NCBI GenBank assembly: GCA_045658315.1
Contig: JAZOUV010000042.1
Location: 1 to 39,097 of the forward strand
DNA from: RGIG1995 sp045658315
Lineage (GTDB): Bacteria > Bacillota > Clostridia > Oscillospirales > CAG-272
DNA: 39,097 nucleotides
Reading direction: 5' to 3'
The notes under the pieces: model-generated
Seen by the model: the letters and a program-made list of their open reading frames with translations, nothing else
What the model was told of the DNA's origin: nothing
The model's database searches: none
Translations under genes and position numbers: made by a program
In this document: in pieces, positions 7,647-17,283 of the stretch
Layout of the letters: the number at the start of each line of letters is the position of its first letter
Numbering within the stretch: the first letter of the stretch is position 1

Positions 7647-8708
7647 ATGGAAAGACGTTTATCCAAGAAGATAAAAGTAGGGAACATGTACGTCGGCGGA
7701 GATGCAAAAATATCCGTTCAGTCTATGACCAATACAGATTCGTCGGATTATGAAGCGACCTATAAACAGATAAAGCGTCTGGAAGAATGCGGTTGTGATA
7801 TAGTAAGAATGACAGTTCCCGATATGGATGCGGTAAAGACTGTTTACCGTTTGAAGTCGTCGGATATAAAAATTCCCATAGTTGCCGACATTCATTTTGA
7901 TTACAAGATGGCAATAGAGGCGGCAAATGCCGGGGCGGACAAGATAAGAATAAATCCCGGAAATATAGGGGGAGAAGACAGAGTTAAGGCTGTTGTAGAT
8001 GCGTGTAACGCAAGAAAAACGCCTATAAGAATAGGCGTAAACAGTGGTTCGCTTGAGAAGAGCATACTTGAAAAACACGTTAGACCGTCAGGAGAGGCGT
8101 TAGCGGAAAGTGCTTTATATCACGCATCGCTTCTTGAAAAGTTTGATTTTAATAATATAATTCTTGCCGTGAAATCTTCGCGAGTTTCGGATATGATAAG
8201 TGCAAACAGGATACTTGCCTCAAAGACCGAATACCCGTTACATCTTGGAGTAACGGAAGCGGGAACGGTACATAAGGGCGTTATAAAATCGGCGGCAGGT
8301 ATAGGAAGTCTTTTGCTTGACGGGATAGGAGATACGATAAGAGTGTCGTTGACAGCAGACCCCGCAGAAGAGATAAGAGAAGGCAAGGCGATCCTTTCAG
8401 CCTTGGGGATTACAGAGGAAAACGGAATAAATATAATTTCATGTCCCACCTGCGGAAGAACAAAGATAGATATTATAGGCATAGCAAACGAGTTTGAAAA
8501 GAGGACGGCAGAGCTTAAGGTGGATAAGAAGATAGACGTCGCGATAATGGGCTGTGCTGTAAACGGACCGGGCGAGGCAAAAGAGTGCGATATAGGTATT
8601 GCGGGCGGTGTCGGCGAAGCGGTGCTTTTTAAAAAGGGACAGATCGTACGAAAAATTGACGAAAACAGAATAATTGACGAGCTTATTGAAGAAATAAAAA
8701 GAATGTGA
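7647..8708 (+). CDS. ispG: 4-hydroxy-3-methylbut-2-en-1-yl diphosphate synthase
   Basis: This iron-sulfur enzyme of the MEP pathway reduces MEcPP to HMBPP. It has 353 residues, typical of the short bacterial form. The N-terminal TIM-barrel part carries SVQSMTNTDSSDYEATYKQI, PIVADIHFDYKMAIEA and IRINPGNIGG. The C-terminal [4Fe-4S] ligands are visible in SCPTCGRT and GCAVNGPGEA. It starts 15 bp after rseP, and its stop lies 14 bp before the polC start, so translation of the three genes is probably coupled. Confidence 0.96.
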   Translation: MERRLSKKIKVGNMYVGGDAKISVQSMTNTDSSDYEATYKQIKRLEECGCDIVRMTVPDMDAVKTVYRLKSSDIKIPIVADIHFDYKMAIEAANAGADKIRINPGNIGGEDRVKAVVDACNARKTPIRIGVNSGSLEKSILEKHVRPSGEALAESALYHASLLEKFDFNNIILAVKSSRVSDMISANRILASKTEYPLHLGVTEAGTVHKGVIKSAAGIGSLLLDGIGDTIRVSLTADPAEEIREGKAILSALGITEENGINIISCPTCGRTKIDIIGIANEFEKRTAELKVDKKIDVAIMGCAVNGPGEAKECDIGIAGGVGEAVLFKKGQIVRKIDENRIIDELIEEIKRM

Positions 8709-8722
8709 AAAAGGAAAAACAA

Positions 8723-11700
8723 ATGGCAAAGTTATTGAAGGAACTGTTCAATAGGTTTGAGCCTAATGAGCAGTATAATGATATAATGGATAGCGGTCTT
8801 GTTGAAAACGTCAGAGTAAGCCGAGAACATAAAATGGTAGAAGCTGACGTAGGCTTTGAAAGACTTGTAGACAAAAAGGAATTATACAGCCTTGAAGAAG
8901 CGATAAGACAGTCTTATGTTCTTCGGAGCGTAAGAATAATACCGAAATATAAAAGCGAGCTGTTTTCCGAAGGGTATATGTCCGAGGTGTTGCTTGAGGC
9001 AGGGCATAGGGGCGTTATATCAAGAGGCTTTTTCAATGAATATACTCTCGTTACAGAAGGTAATAAAATTTCGATAAATATATCGTTTACAAACGGCGGC
9101 ATTGAGCTTTTATATAGTGCAAAGACTCCCGAGGTTATTTCACAGATAATTAAAGATGAATTTGGGTTGGATTATAAGATAGAGATTATACACGACGAGA
9201 ATTCGGGATATGATTTTGATGTTGAAATAAAGGAAAGAGAAGCAAGATATGCCGAAGAGTTAAAAAGACTTGCTCGGGAATACGAGGAGCAGAAAAAGGC
9301 GGCTCCTTTTGTAACAGAGAATAATACCGAAGAAAAGAAGCTTGAAAGGGTAACGGCACTTGGAGAGAGAGAGAATGTTCTTAAAAAGCTTGAGGGCGGT
9401 ATTATGCACGTCGGCGATACCGAATTTGACACTTCGGAAGCTGAATATATATACGGTGAAAAGTTTGAGCTTGACCCCGTACCTATGAGAAGCTTGGACA
9501 AGCCTTTAAGAAGAATTGTAATATTCGGAGAGGTGTTTCAGGCAGATGCAAAGGAGAACAGAAACGGCGACAAGGTAATATTTGAGTTTGCAATGACAGA
9601 TAACGATTCGTCTATTTTCTGTAAAATGGTGCTTGAGTCTCACGAGGCACAGATTGCGGGGGAGATTAACCTCGGAGATGTACTTGCTGTGAGAGGTAAT
9701 GTACGTTTTGATAAGTTCTCAAACGAGCTTGTGATGAACGTACTCGATATAGCGAAGATAAAGAAGATATCCAGAAAAGAAAAGAGCGAAGAGCACAGAG
9801 TTGAACTGCATTTACATACCTGTATGTCGTCGATGGATGCAATTATTGCACCCGAGGAGGCGATAAAGCTTGCTCAAAAGTGGGGACATAAGGCTGTTGC
9901 GATAACCGACCACGGCAATGTGCAGGCATTTCCGAGAGCAATGTATGCATCGGAAAAGACGGGAATGAAGGTTATTTACGGTATGGAGGCGTACTTTGTA
10001 GACGATACGGCACGTGTTGTTTATGGAGATAATAATGCAAACTTTACCGATGACGAGTTTTGTATATTTGATATAGAGACGACGGGGTTGTCTGCTCAGA
10101 CCTGCAAGATAACCGAAATAGGTGCCGTAAAATTTAAAAACGGCGAGATACTCGATATATTCAGTACATACGTTGACCCCGAGTGTCCGATTCCGCAGAA
10201 TATAGTTGAGCTTACGGGAATAACCGATGAAATGGTAAAGGGAGCTCCCAAGACTGAAGAGGCAGTAAAGAGCTTTCTTGAATTTGCGGGCAACAGAATA
10301 CTTATCGCCCACAATGCGTCTTTTGATATAGGCTTTATCAAGAAGGCATGTGAGGATTTCAAGATACATTTTAAACCTACTTATATAGACACAGTTGCAC
10401 TTTCAAGGTTTTTGAATCCCGAACTAAAGAAGCATAAGCTGAATATTATTGCTGATTATTATAAATTAGGCGAATTCGGTCATCACCGTGCGTACAACGA
10501 TGCTGAAATGCTTGCAAAGATATTCGATGTAATGTGTCAGAAGCTCAAAAAAGAGGGAGCAAGAGATACTGCCGAAATGGGCAGAATTATGGGCGAAAAA
10601 TCAGACCCGTTGAAGCTGCGTCCATATCATATGATACTTCTTGCCAAAAATAAGGTGGGACTAAAGAACCTTTATAAAATAGTTTCAAAAGGTTATCTTG
10701 ATTATTACTACAGAAATCCACGGCTTCCCAAGACGGTGCTTAACGAACTGCGAGAAGGACTTATAGTAGGTTCAGCGTGCGAGGCGGGAGAACTGTTTTC
10801 TGCAGTTCTTGCAGGAAAGCCTATGGGTGAGCTTATAAAGATAGCGAAATATTACGATTATCTTGAGATACAGCCGTTGTCCAATAACCGCTTTATGATA
10901 GCAAAGGGGCTTGCGGCTGACGAAGAGGCGTTGCGTAACTTTAACCGAAAGATAATAGAGATAGGCAAGGCGGCAGGCAGACCTGTCGTAGCAACCTGTG
11001 ATGCCCATTTTGTTGAAAAGCGTGATGAGATACACAGAAAGATGCTGCAGTTCGACCGAGGATTTGACGATGAGGGCGATTCGGAGCTATATTTCAGAAC
11101 GACCGACGAGATGCTTGAGGAGTTTGCGTATTTAGGAGAAGAGACTGCCCGTGAGGTTGTTATAACCAATCCGAATATGATAAACGATATGATAGAGCAG
11201 ATAAGACCTATACCTACAGGTTTCTATCCGCCGAGTATTCCCGGTTGTGAACAAGAACTGGAAGAAATGTGCTGGAAGAGGGCAAAGGAGTGGTATGGCG
11301 ACCCATTACCCGATCTTGTAAAGAACAGACTTGAGAGAGAGCTGACACCTATTATAGGTAACGGCTTTGCGATTATGTATATTATTGCACAAAAGCTTAT
11401 CGCAAACAGCGAAGCCGCAGGCTATCTTGTAGGCTCGAGAGGCTCGGTAGGCTCGTCATTTGCAGCGACCATGTGCGGTGTAACAGAGGTTAATCCCTTG
11501 CCGCCCCACTACAGATGTCCCAAGTGTAAATACAGCGAATTTTTTACCGACGGTTCAATAGCATCGGGATTTGATATGCCCGACAAAGACTGTCCCAACT
11601 GTGGTACGAATATGATACATGACGGACACGACATTCCTTTTGAAACGTTCCTTGGGTTTAAGGGCGAGAAAACACCTGATATCGACCTTAATTTCTCGGG

Positions 11701-13096
11701 AGATGTCCAGGCGGACGCACATAAATATACCGAAGTTCTGTTCGGTGAAGAAAACGTATTTAGGGCAGGTACTTTGGGGACTCTTGCCGATAAGAAAGCG
11801 TTTATGCTTGTCAGCAAATATCTTGAAAGCAAGGGCGTGTCTGTAAACAGAGCCGAAATGCAGAGACTTATAAACAAATGTTTAGGAATAAAGCTGACAA
11901 CGGGACAGCATCCGGGCGGAGTTATCGTTATTCCGCACGAATACGACATATACGATTTTTCGCCCGTACAGCACCCCGCAGACGATAGAACGAGTAATAT
12001 TGTAACGACACACTTTGAGTTCAGCCATTTGCACGATACGATATTGAAGCTTGATATTCTTGGACACGATGTGCCGACGAAATATAAGATGCTTGAGAAT
12101 TATTCGGGGATAAGCGTACTTGACGTGCCTATGAACGACCAAAAGGTCATGTCGTTGTTTACTTCAACGAAGGCGTTGGGGGTAAGCGAAGAAGAGATAG
12201 GAAGTCCGACGGGAACATTCGGTCTGCCCGAGTTTGGGACGGCATTTACGAGACAGATGCTTGTAGATACACAGCCGAAATATTTTTCTGACCTTCTGCA
12301 GATATCGGGGCTTTCTCACGGTACGGACGTATGGTTAGGCAATGCCAAGGACCTTATTAAGGAAGGTACATGTACGATTTCCGAGTGTGTGGGTACGAGA
12401 GACAGTATAATGGTTTATTTACAGCACAAGGGACTTGACAACAGCGATGCGTTTAACATAATGGAGAACGTGCGTAAGAAAAACAAGAATCTTACACCCG
12501 AAATGGAAGCGAAAATGCGTGAGCATAATGTTCCCGAATGGTATATTGAATCATGTAAAAAGATAAAATATATGTTCCCGAAGGCACATGCGGCGGCTTA
12601 CGTAATGTCAGCCTTTCGTCTCGGTTGGTATAAGGTGTATCACCCTATAGCCTTTTATGCGGCGTACTTTACGGCGGCTCCAGACGGTTTTGATGGGGAG
12701 ACGGTAATGGGCGGCAGAGCTAAGGTAAAACAGCTTATGGCTATGATAGAGGAAAAGGGAAGAGATGCATCTGCTACTGAAAAGGATACATATACCGCAA
12801 TGCAGATAGTAAACGAATGCTTTGCACGCGGAATACAGTTCCTGCCCGTAAATCTTTATAAATCCGATGCTAAGGCATTTTTGCCGGAGGACGGTAAGAT
12901 AAGAATACCCTTTGCCAGTCTTGCGGGATTGGGCGAAAGCGTTGCACAGAATATAGTAAAGGCAAGAGATGAAAATCCTCTCTCTATCGAGGAGCTTGCA
13001 GAACGTGCGAAGCTGTCGAAAAAGATAGTGGATTTGTTGCGTGATAACGGGGTGCTTGAAGACCTTCCCGAAACGAATCAAATTTCATTCTTTTAA
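8723..13096 (+). CDS. polC: DNA polymerase III PolC-type, alpha subunit with proofreading exonuclease
   Basis: This is the replicative polymerase of low-GC Gram-positive bacteria, with polymerase and 3'-5' exonuclease in one chain of about 1457 residues (the Bacillus enzyme is about 1440). In order it has an N-terminal domain and an OB fold near residues 255-340. The first half of a PHP domain starts at VELHLHTCMSSMDAI, near residue 360. The inserted DEDD exonuclease has FDIETTGL (Asp450, Glu452) and HNASFDIGF. The PHP remainder ends around CDAHFVEKRDEIHRKM. The polymerase domain has GSRGSVGSSF, a zinc site CPKC..CPNC, the catalytic PDIDLNFSGD, and FPKAHAAAYVMSAFR. AAGGA sits 7 bp before ATG 8723; a GTG at 8705 overlaps the ispG stop and is less likely. 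Confidence 0.97.
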   Translation: MAKLLKELFNRFEPNEQYNDIMDSGLVENVRVSREHKMVEADVGFERLVDKKELYSLEEAIRQSYVLRSVRIIPKYKSELFSEGYMSEVLLEAGHRGVISRGFFNEYTLVTEGNKISINISFTNGGIELLYSAKTPEVISQIIKDEFGLDYKIEIIHDENSGYDFDVEIKEREARYAEELKRLAREYEEQKKAAPFVTENNTEEKKLERVTALGERENVLKKLEGGIMHVGDTEFDTSEAEYIYGEKFELDPVPMRSLDKPLRRIVIFGEVFQADAKENRNGDKVIFEFAMTDNDSSIFCKMVLESHEAQIAGEINLGDVLAVRGNVRFDKFSNELVMNVLDIAKIKKISRKEKSEEHRVELHLHTCMSSMDAIIAPEEAIKLAQKWGHKAVAITDHGNVQAFPRAMYASEKTGMKVIYGMEAYFVDDTARVVYGDNNANFTDDEFCIFDIETTGLSAQTCKITEIGAVKFKNGEILDIFSTYVDPECPIPQNIVELTGITDEMVKGAPKTEEAVKSFLEFAGNRILIAHNASFDIGFIKKACEDFKIHFKPTYIDTVALSRFLNPELKKHKLNIIADYYKLGEFGHHRAYNDAEMLAKIFDVMCQKLKKEGARDTAEMGRIMGEKSDPLKLRPYHMILLAKNKVGLKNLYKIVSKGYLDYYYRNPRLPKTVLNELREGLIVGSACEAGELFSAVLAGKPMGELIKIAKYYDYLEIQPLSNNRFMIAKGLAADEEALRNFNRKIIEIGKAAGRPVVATCDAHFVEKRDEIHRKMLQFDRGFDDEGDSELYFRTTDEMLEEFAYLGEETAREVVITNPNMINDMIEQIRPIPTGFYPPSIPGCEQELEEMCWKRAKEWYGDPLPDLVKNRLERELTPIIGNGFAIMYIIAQKLIANSEAAGYLVGSRGSVGSSFAATMCGVTEVNPLPPHYRCPKCKYSEFFTDGSIASGFDMPDKDCPNCGTNMIHDGHDIPFETFLGFKGEKTPDIDLNFSGDVQADAHKYTEVLFGEENVFRAGTLGTLADKKAFMLVSKYLESKGVSVNRAEMQRLINKCLGIKLTTGQHPGGVIVIPHEYDIYDFSPVQHPADDRTSNIVTTHFEFSHLHDTILKLDILGHDVPTKYKMLENYSGISVLDVPMNDQKVMSLFTSTKALGVSEEEIGSPTGTFGLPEFGTAFTRQMLVDTQPKYFSDLLQISGLSHGTDVWLGNAKDLIKEGTCTISECVGTRDSIMVYLQHKGLDNSDAFNIMENVRKKNKNLTPEMEAKMREHNVPEWYIESCKKIKYMFPKAHAAAYVMSAFRLGWYKVYHPIAFYAAYFTAAPDGFDGETVMGGRAKVKQLMAMIEEKGRDASATEKDTYTAMQIVNECFARGIQFLPVNLYKSDAKAFLPEDGKIRIPFASLAGLGESVAQNIVKARDENPLSIEELAERAKLSKKIVDLLRDNGVLEDLPETNQISFF

Positions 13097-13126
13097 TATT
13101 TAATAACTTAAAAACAAGGAAGAATT

Positions 13127-15292
13127 ATGGCGATTTCAGCAAAGACGATAAGAAACCAACTGTTGATATTAAAGCCTCTCCTTCAAAGCTGTTCTTTAAA
13201 GACCATAAGAAAAGGTCAAGATAAGATAGGTGAGATGATGGTGTCGAGATACAAGAATCAGATCATCGAAAAAGAACATTCCTTTGAAGGCTTTGAAGGT
13301 GCGTGGATAATCCCAAAGGACGAACGCAGACAGGGGGTGATACTCTATCTTCACGGCGGCGGATATACCTGCGGCGGAATAGAGTATGCCAAAGGGTTTG
13401 GAACGACTCTTGCCGCAAAAACGGGGGCAAGGGTGTTTTGCACCGCATATAGATTAGCACCTGAAAATGCTTTTCCGTCGGCACTTGACGATGTGTTTAC
13501 AAGTTATAAGTATCTTCTTGAAAAAGGCTATACCCCTGACAGAATCACTCTATGCGGAGAGAGTGCCGGCGGCGGACTTTGTTATTCATTGTGTGTGCGA
13601 ATTAAAGAAGAGGGATTGGCTTTGCCTTGTTCTATTATTGCATTATCGCCTTGGACTGATCTGACTTTGTCGGGAGAGTCATACGAAATTAATAAAGAAA
13701 TAGATCCGACGATGTCTTATGAATTGCTTGATTTTTTTGCAAACAGTTATACACAAGACAGGAAGAACCCTTACGCTTCACCACTATTTGCCGATCTGTC
13801 TAATATGCCTCCGTCTCTTATGTTTGTAGGAAGCGACGAAATAATGCTTGACGATGCAAAAAGTCTGCACGAAAGACTGAATGAAAGCGGAAATGTGTCA
13901 AAGCTCGTTATAACAAAAGACAGGTGGCACGGCTATTTGCTCTATGACCTTGAGGAAGACGAGAAGGATTTCTCTCTGATAAATGCATTTTTAAACAAGA
14001 GAATGTCAAAAGAAAACAAGCTTCGTTGGCTAAGGCTTGACAATGCGGCAAAGATTTATCCTGCGGCACGTCGGCAGAATTGGAGCAACGTTTTCAGAGT
14101 ATCTGCAACGTTGACGGAAAATGTTGACAGAGAGGTGCTTTCGACGGCACTTGACGTAACGGTGAGGCGTTTTCCGTCTATTGCCGTAAAATTGCAAAAG
14201 GGATTGTTCTGGTATTATCTTGAACAGCTTTCTGAAGCTCCGAAAATAATGGACGAAAGCAGTTATCCTTTAACTGCTATGTCGAAAAAAGAGACTTCAA
14301 AATGTGCATTTCGCGTTATAGTATATAATAACAGAATAGCGGTAGAAATATTTCACTCATTGACCGACGGAACAGGTGCTTTGATATTTCTAAAAAGCCT
14401 TGTGGCAGAATATCTGCAACAAAAGTATGGTGTGAAAATACCTGCTGAACACGGTGTTTTAGGAAGACTTGAAGAGCCTTCTGAGGAAGAACTTGAAGAC
14501 AGCTTCCGTAAATATTCGGGAAGAGTTTCTGCAAGCAGAGAAGAAAATACGGCTTGGCATTTGTGGGGCACACCCGAAAGGAAAGGCTTTTTGAACGTAA
14601 CGTGCTTTGAACTATCGGTAAAAGACATATTAGATAAGGCACATGAATACGGAGTAAGTGTTACGACATTTTTGTGTGCGGTTATGATGATGGCATTGCA
14701 GAATTTACAAGCTGAAAAAGTTCCGTCGACGAGAAAGAGAAAGCCGATAAAGGTGCTCTTGCCCGTTAATTTGCGTAATCTGTTCCACAGCAAGACCTTG
14801 CGGAATTTTGCACTTTATACAACGCCTGAAATTTTGCCCGTTCTTGGAGAATACAGCTTTGAAGAAATATGCAAAATTATCGTTCACTGTATGGGAAATG
14901 AGATAACCAAAAAGCAGATGAAAATGAAGATTGCCGCCAATGTAAAAAGTGAAGAGCTTATGGCGGTAAGAGTGATGCCACTCTTTGTTAAAAATATAGT
15001 TATGAAAGCGATATTTAATGCGGTGGGCGAATGTAAATCGTGTCTGTCTCTTTCTAACTTGGGTAACGTGCAACTGCCGACGGAAATGAAACGTTACGTT
15101 GAACGTTTTGATTTTATTCTCGGGGTACAGGCGGCTGCTCCCTATAACTGCGGCGTATTGTCGTACGGAGAAACGCTCTACGTTAACTTTATAAGAAATA
15201 TAAAAGAGCCTGAACTTGAATATCATTTTCACAAGGTTATGCAAGAAATGGGAATAGAGACTTTTGTAAGATCGAACAGAGGTGAAATGTAA
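13127..15292 (+). CDS. Fused alpha/beta-hydrolase and condensation/acyltransferase-like protein
   Basis: This 721-residue protein joins two enzymes. Residues about 1-300 are an HSL-type esterase/lipase: oxyanion loop HGGG at residue 76, nucleophile elbow GESAGG with Ser146, acid Asp237 in GSDE, and His268 in DRWHGY. Residues about 320-721 resemble alcohol acetyltransferase and condensation-domain proteins. They contain HSLTDG at 410-415, an HxxxD active-site motif, and a second half-domain with LLPVNLRNLFHSKTLRNFALY and SLSNLGNV. I infer transfer of an acyl group to or from an alcohol or lipid; the substrate is unknown. No signal peptide is visible. It starts 30 bp after polC behind AAGGAAGA and overlaps the next gene by one base (TAATG), so the two are surely translated together. 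Confidence 0.8.
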   Translation: MAISAKTIRNQLLILKPLLQSCSLKTIRKGQDKIGEMMVSRYKNQIIEKEHSFEGFEGAWIIPKDERRQGVILYLHGGGYTCGGIEYAKGFGTTLAAKTGARVFCTAYRLAPENAFPSALDDVFTSYKYLLEKGYTPDRITLCGESAGGGLCYSLCVRIKEEGLALPCSIIALSPWTDLTLSGESYEINKEIDPTMSYELLDFFANSYTQDRKNPYASPLFADLSNMPPSLMFVGSDEIMLDDAKSLHERLNESGNVSKLVITKDRWHGYLLYDLEEDEKDFSLINAFLNKRMSKENKLRWLRLDNAAKIYPAARRQNWSNVFRVSATLTENVDREVLSTALDVTVRRFPSIAVKLQKGLFWYYLEQLSEAPKIMDESSYPLTAMSKKETSKCAFRVIVYNNRIAVEIFHSLTDGTGALIFLKSLVAEYLQQKYGVKIPAEHGVLGRLEEPSEEELEDSFRKYSGRVSASREENTAWHLWGTPERKGFLNVTCFELSVKDILDKAHEYGVSVTTFLCAVMMMALQNLQAEKVPSTRKRKPIKVLLPVNLRNLFHSKTLRNFALYTTPEILPVLGEYSFEEICKIIVHCMGNEITKKQMKMKIAANVKSEELMAVRVMPLFVKNIVMKAIFNAVGECKSCLSLSNLGNVQLPTEMKRYVERFDFILGVQAAAPYNCGVLSYGETLYVNFIRNIKEPELEYHFHKVMQEMGIETFVRSNRGEM

Positions 15293-15987
15293 TGTATTGT
15301 ATAAGATGCGGAGTAAAGTTAGCGGACAGCGAAAAGACGTGTCCTCTTTGTAACACAAGGGTGTTTCATCCTGACCTTACGCAAGGAGAGGGGGAGCCAC
15401 CATATCCGCCTGAAAAATATCCGAGAGCTAAAGCAAATACGTATATACTGCAGATATTTTTGACTTTTGCAATTGTACTTGCCGTTATTATAGTATTTCT
15501 TTGTGATTGGCGTATATATAGGGCTGTAACGTGGTCGGGATATGTAATAGGTGCTTTAGGCTTGGGATATGTTTCGGCAGTTTTACCAAGTTGGTTCAAA
15601 AAGCCGAATCCGGTAGTGTTTGTGCCGATAGTTTTTTGCACAGCAGGCGTATATTTGCTATACATAAGTTTGCATACAAAAGGCGGTTGGTTTTTGTCTT
15701 TTGCATTCCCGCTTGTAGGAGGTTTGGGTGTTTTGATAACGGCCTTCGTAACTCTTTTGAAGTATCTAAAAAAAGGTAAGCTCTATGTTTTCGGCGGCTT
15801 TTTTATGGTACTCGGCGGCTTTATGCTGCTTATTGAATATATGGCAAACATAACGTTTAATGTAAGCGAATTTCACGGCTGGTCATTGTACCCGCTTGTA
15901 TCCCTTGCGATGCTGGGATTATTCTTGATTTTTTTAGCTATCTACAGACCTGCAAGAGAAGTAATGGAAAGAAAGTTTTTCTTTTGA
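15292..15987 (+). CDS. Zinc-ribbon protein with six membrane helices (DUF6320-like)
   Basis: This 231-residue membrane protein has an N-terminal zinc ribbon, MYCIRCGVKL plus CPLC, with cysteines 3, 6, 17 and 20. A proline-rich linker (PPYPPEKYPRAKA) and about six hydrophobic helices between residues 50 and 220 follow. It resembles the uncharacterised DUF6320 group as I remember it. Its start codon overlaps the stop of the hydrolase/acyltransferase gene, which suggests that the two products act together. The membrane protein could anchor the soluble enzyme or handle its lipid substrate, but this is inference. A bidirectional terminator follows. Confidence 0.75.
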   Translation: MYCIRCGVKLADSEKTCPLCNTRVFHPDLTQGEGEPPYPPEKYPRAKANTYILQIFLTFAIVLAVIIVFLCDWRIYRAVTWSGYVIGALGLGYVSAVLPSWFKKPNPVVFVPIVFCTAGVYLLYISLHTKGGWFLSFAFPLVGGLGVLITAFVTLLKYLKKGKLYVFGGFFMVLGGFMLLIEYMANITFNVSEFHGWSLYPLVSLAMLGLFLIFLAIYRPAREVMERKFFF

Positions 15988-15999
15988 CAATAAAGTTAA

Positions 16000-16036
16000 A
16001 ACACACCGATAGGATTTTTCCTGTCGGTGTGTTCTT
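16000..16036. terminator. Bidirectional terminator between converging transcripts
   Basis: A long stem, AACACACCGATAGG pairing with CCTGTCGGTGTGTT (one G-U pair), has a short T-rich loop. It is followed by TCTTTT on the plus strand and TTTTAAC on the minus strand. It lies between the DUF6320-like gene and the end of pfkA and can serve both. Confidence 0.85.
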
Positions 16037-16050
16037 TTGTGTTATAATAA

Positions 16051-17133
16051 TTAGTGAGCCATTTCGTAAGCTGTATCGTAGAGACGGCGAAGGTCTGCGT
16101 TTCTCTTTTCGCAGTATGCTTTCATTTCAGCTACCTGAGCGTTTGTAAACTTGTCAAGGTCGCCATCCTTAAGGGTGCCCTTGTACATACGGTCGAGCAT
16201 CAAAGCGTAACTGATTTCCGTAGATACTATCTTGTCATCGCGAACACCTACAACAAGGTCGCTCTTTCCTTCGAGAAGCAACTTGACAGCCTCGCTGCCG
16301 AGCTGTGTTGCAAGGAGTCTGTCTCGCATCGTTGGATAACCGCCGCGAAGAATGTGAGCAGGTCTTACAAACTTTGTCTCGATACCTGTTTTTTCTTCGA
16401 ATCTCTTTGCAAACTTTTCGGAATAGAGCTTGTCGCCCAAAACAGCGGGAACACCCTCCGCAATACAAATGATAAAGTTTCTCTTGTTATTTTTCTTAGC
16501 TTCCTTGATCTGAGAAATAATTTTATCTTCATCAAACTGAATTTCGTTAATTATGATAGCTGAAGCCCCCGTAGCAACACCTGCTTCAAGAGCAATCCAG
16601 CCTGCGTTTCTGCCCATGATTTCAACAACGTTACAACGAGCGTGTGATTCACAGGTATCTCTGAGCTTGTCAATAAGCTCAACGGCGGTATTTACCGCAG
16701 TATCAAAACCGATAGAGTATTCGGTAGAAGTAATATCGTTGTCAATAGTAGCGGGGATACCAATTGTGGGGATACCTCTTACAGAAAGGTCGGTTGCACC
16801 TCTGAACGTTCCGTCGCCTCCGATAGCAATGACACCGTCAATCTGATTATCCTTGCAGGTTTGGATAGCCTTCTGCATACCTTCTTCTTCCTTGAATTCA
16901 AGGCAACGGTCGGAGAGAAGGGCAGTTCCACCTTTGGAAATAATATTGGAAACGTCTCTTGCTGTAAACTGTTTGAGGTTCGGATAAACAAGACCCTTGT
17001 AACCGGCGTATATACCCATAACTTCAACGCCTTTGTCAAGAGCAGCTCTTGTAATTGCACGGAGTGCCGCATTCATACCGGGAGCATCACCGCCCGATGT
17101 AAGCATACCTATTCTTCTGAATTTTTTTGCCAT
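16051..17133 (-). CDS. pfkA: 6-phosphofructokinase
   Basis: This cytoplasmic glycolytic enzyme phosphorylates fructose 6-phosphate to the 1,6-bisphosphate. The 360 residues exceed the 320 of the E. coli or Bacillus enzyme; the extra length is mostly at the C terminus. Visible motifs are SGGDAPGMNA, GGDGTFRGA (Asp107, Gly108), and the catalytic TIDND with Asp131. Gly at position 108, not Asp, points to ATP rather than pyrophosphate as donor. However, the residue before TIDND is Ala128, where ATP enzymes usually have Gly and pyrophosphate enzymes Lys. The start follows AAGGGGAA. The gene has its own promoter and appears monocistronic. Confidence 0.93.
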   Translation of the reverse strand: MAKKFRRIGMLTSGGDAPGMNAALRAITRAALDKGVEVMGIYAGYKGLVYPNLKQFTARDVSNIISKGGTALLSDRCLEFKEEEGMQKAIQTCKDNQIDGVIAIGGDGTFRGATDLSVRGIPTIGIPATIDNDITSTEYSIGFDTAVNTAVELIDKLRDTCESHARCNVVEIMGRNAGWIALEAGVATGASAIIINEIQFDEDKIISQIKEAKKNNKRNFIICIAEGVPAVLGDKLYSEKFAKRFEEKTGIETKFVRPAHILRGGYPTMRDRLLATQLGSEAVKLLLEGKSDLVVGVRDDKIVSTEISYALMLDRMYKGTLKDGDLDKFTNAQVAEMKAYCEKRNADLRRLYDTAYEMAH

Positions 17134-17184
17134 GGTTAAATTCCCCTTGCTTTTATATAAAGTTTCTTTTTTTCTTGAATCTAT

Positions 17185-17213
17185 ATTTTAATATATATCT
17201 CAACAAAAATCAA
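17185..17213 (-). promoter_or_regulatory. Sigma-A promoter of pfkA
   Basis: On the minus strand, TTGATT (17208-17213), a 17-bp spacer and TAAAAT (17185-17190) lie about 50 bp before the pfkA start. Confidence 0.75.
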
Positions 17214-17283
17214 GAGATTTTCTGCATTTTTTTGTTTTTTTACATAGTTTTTTCTTAAAATGAGATATTTGGAGCTAATAGTA

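Noticed and set aside
14705..15358. A 217-codon antisense frame inside the hydrolase/acyltransferase gene
   Set aside because: The plus-strand gene has complete catalytic motifs and a start signal, and the antisense product has no domain pattern.
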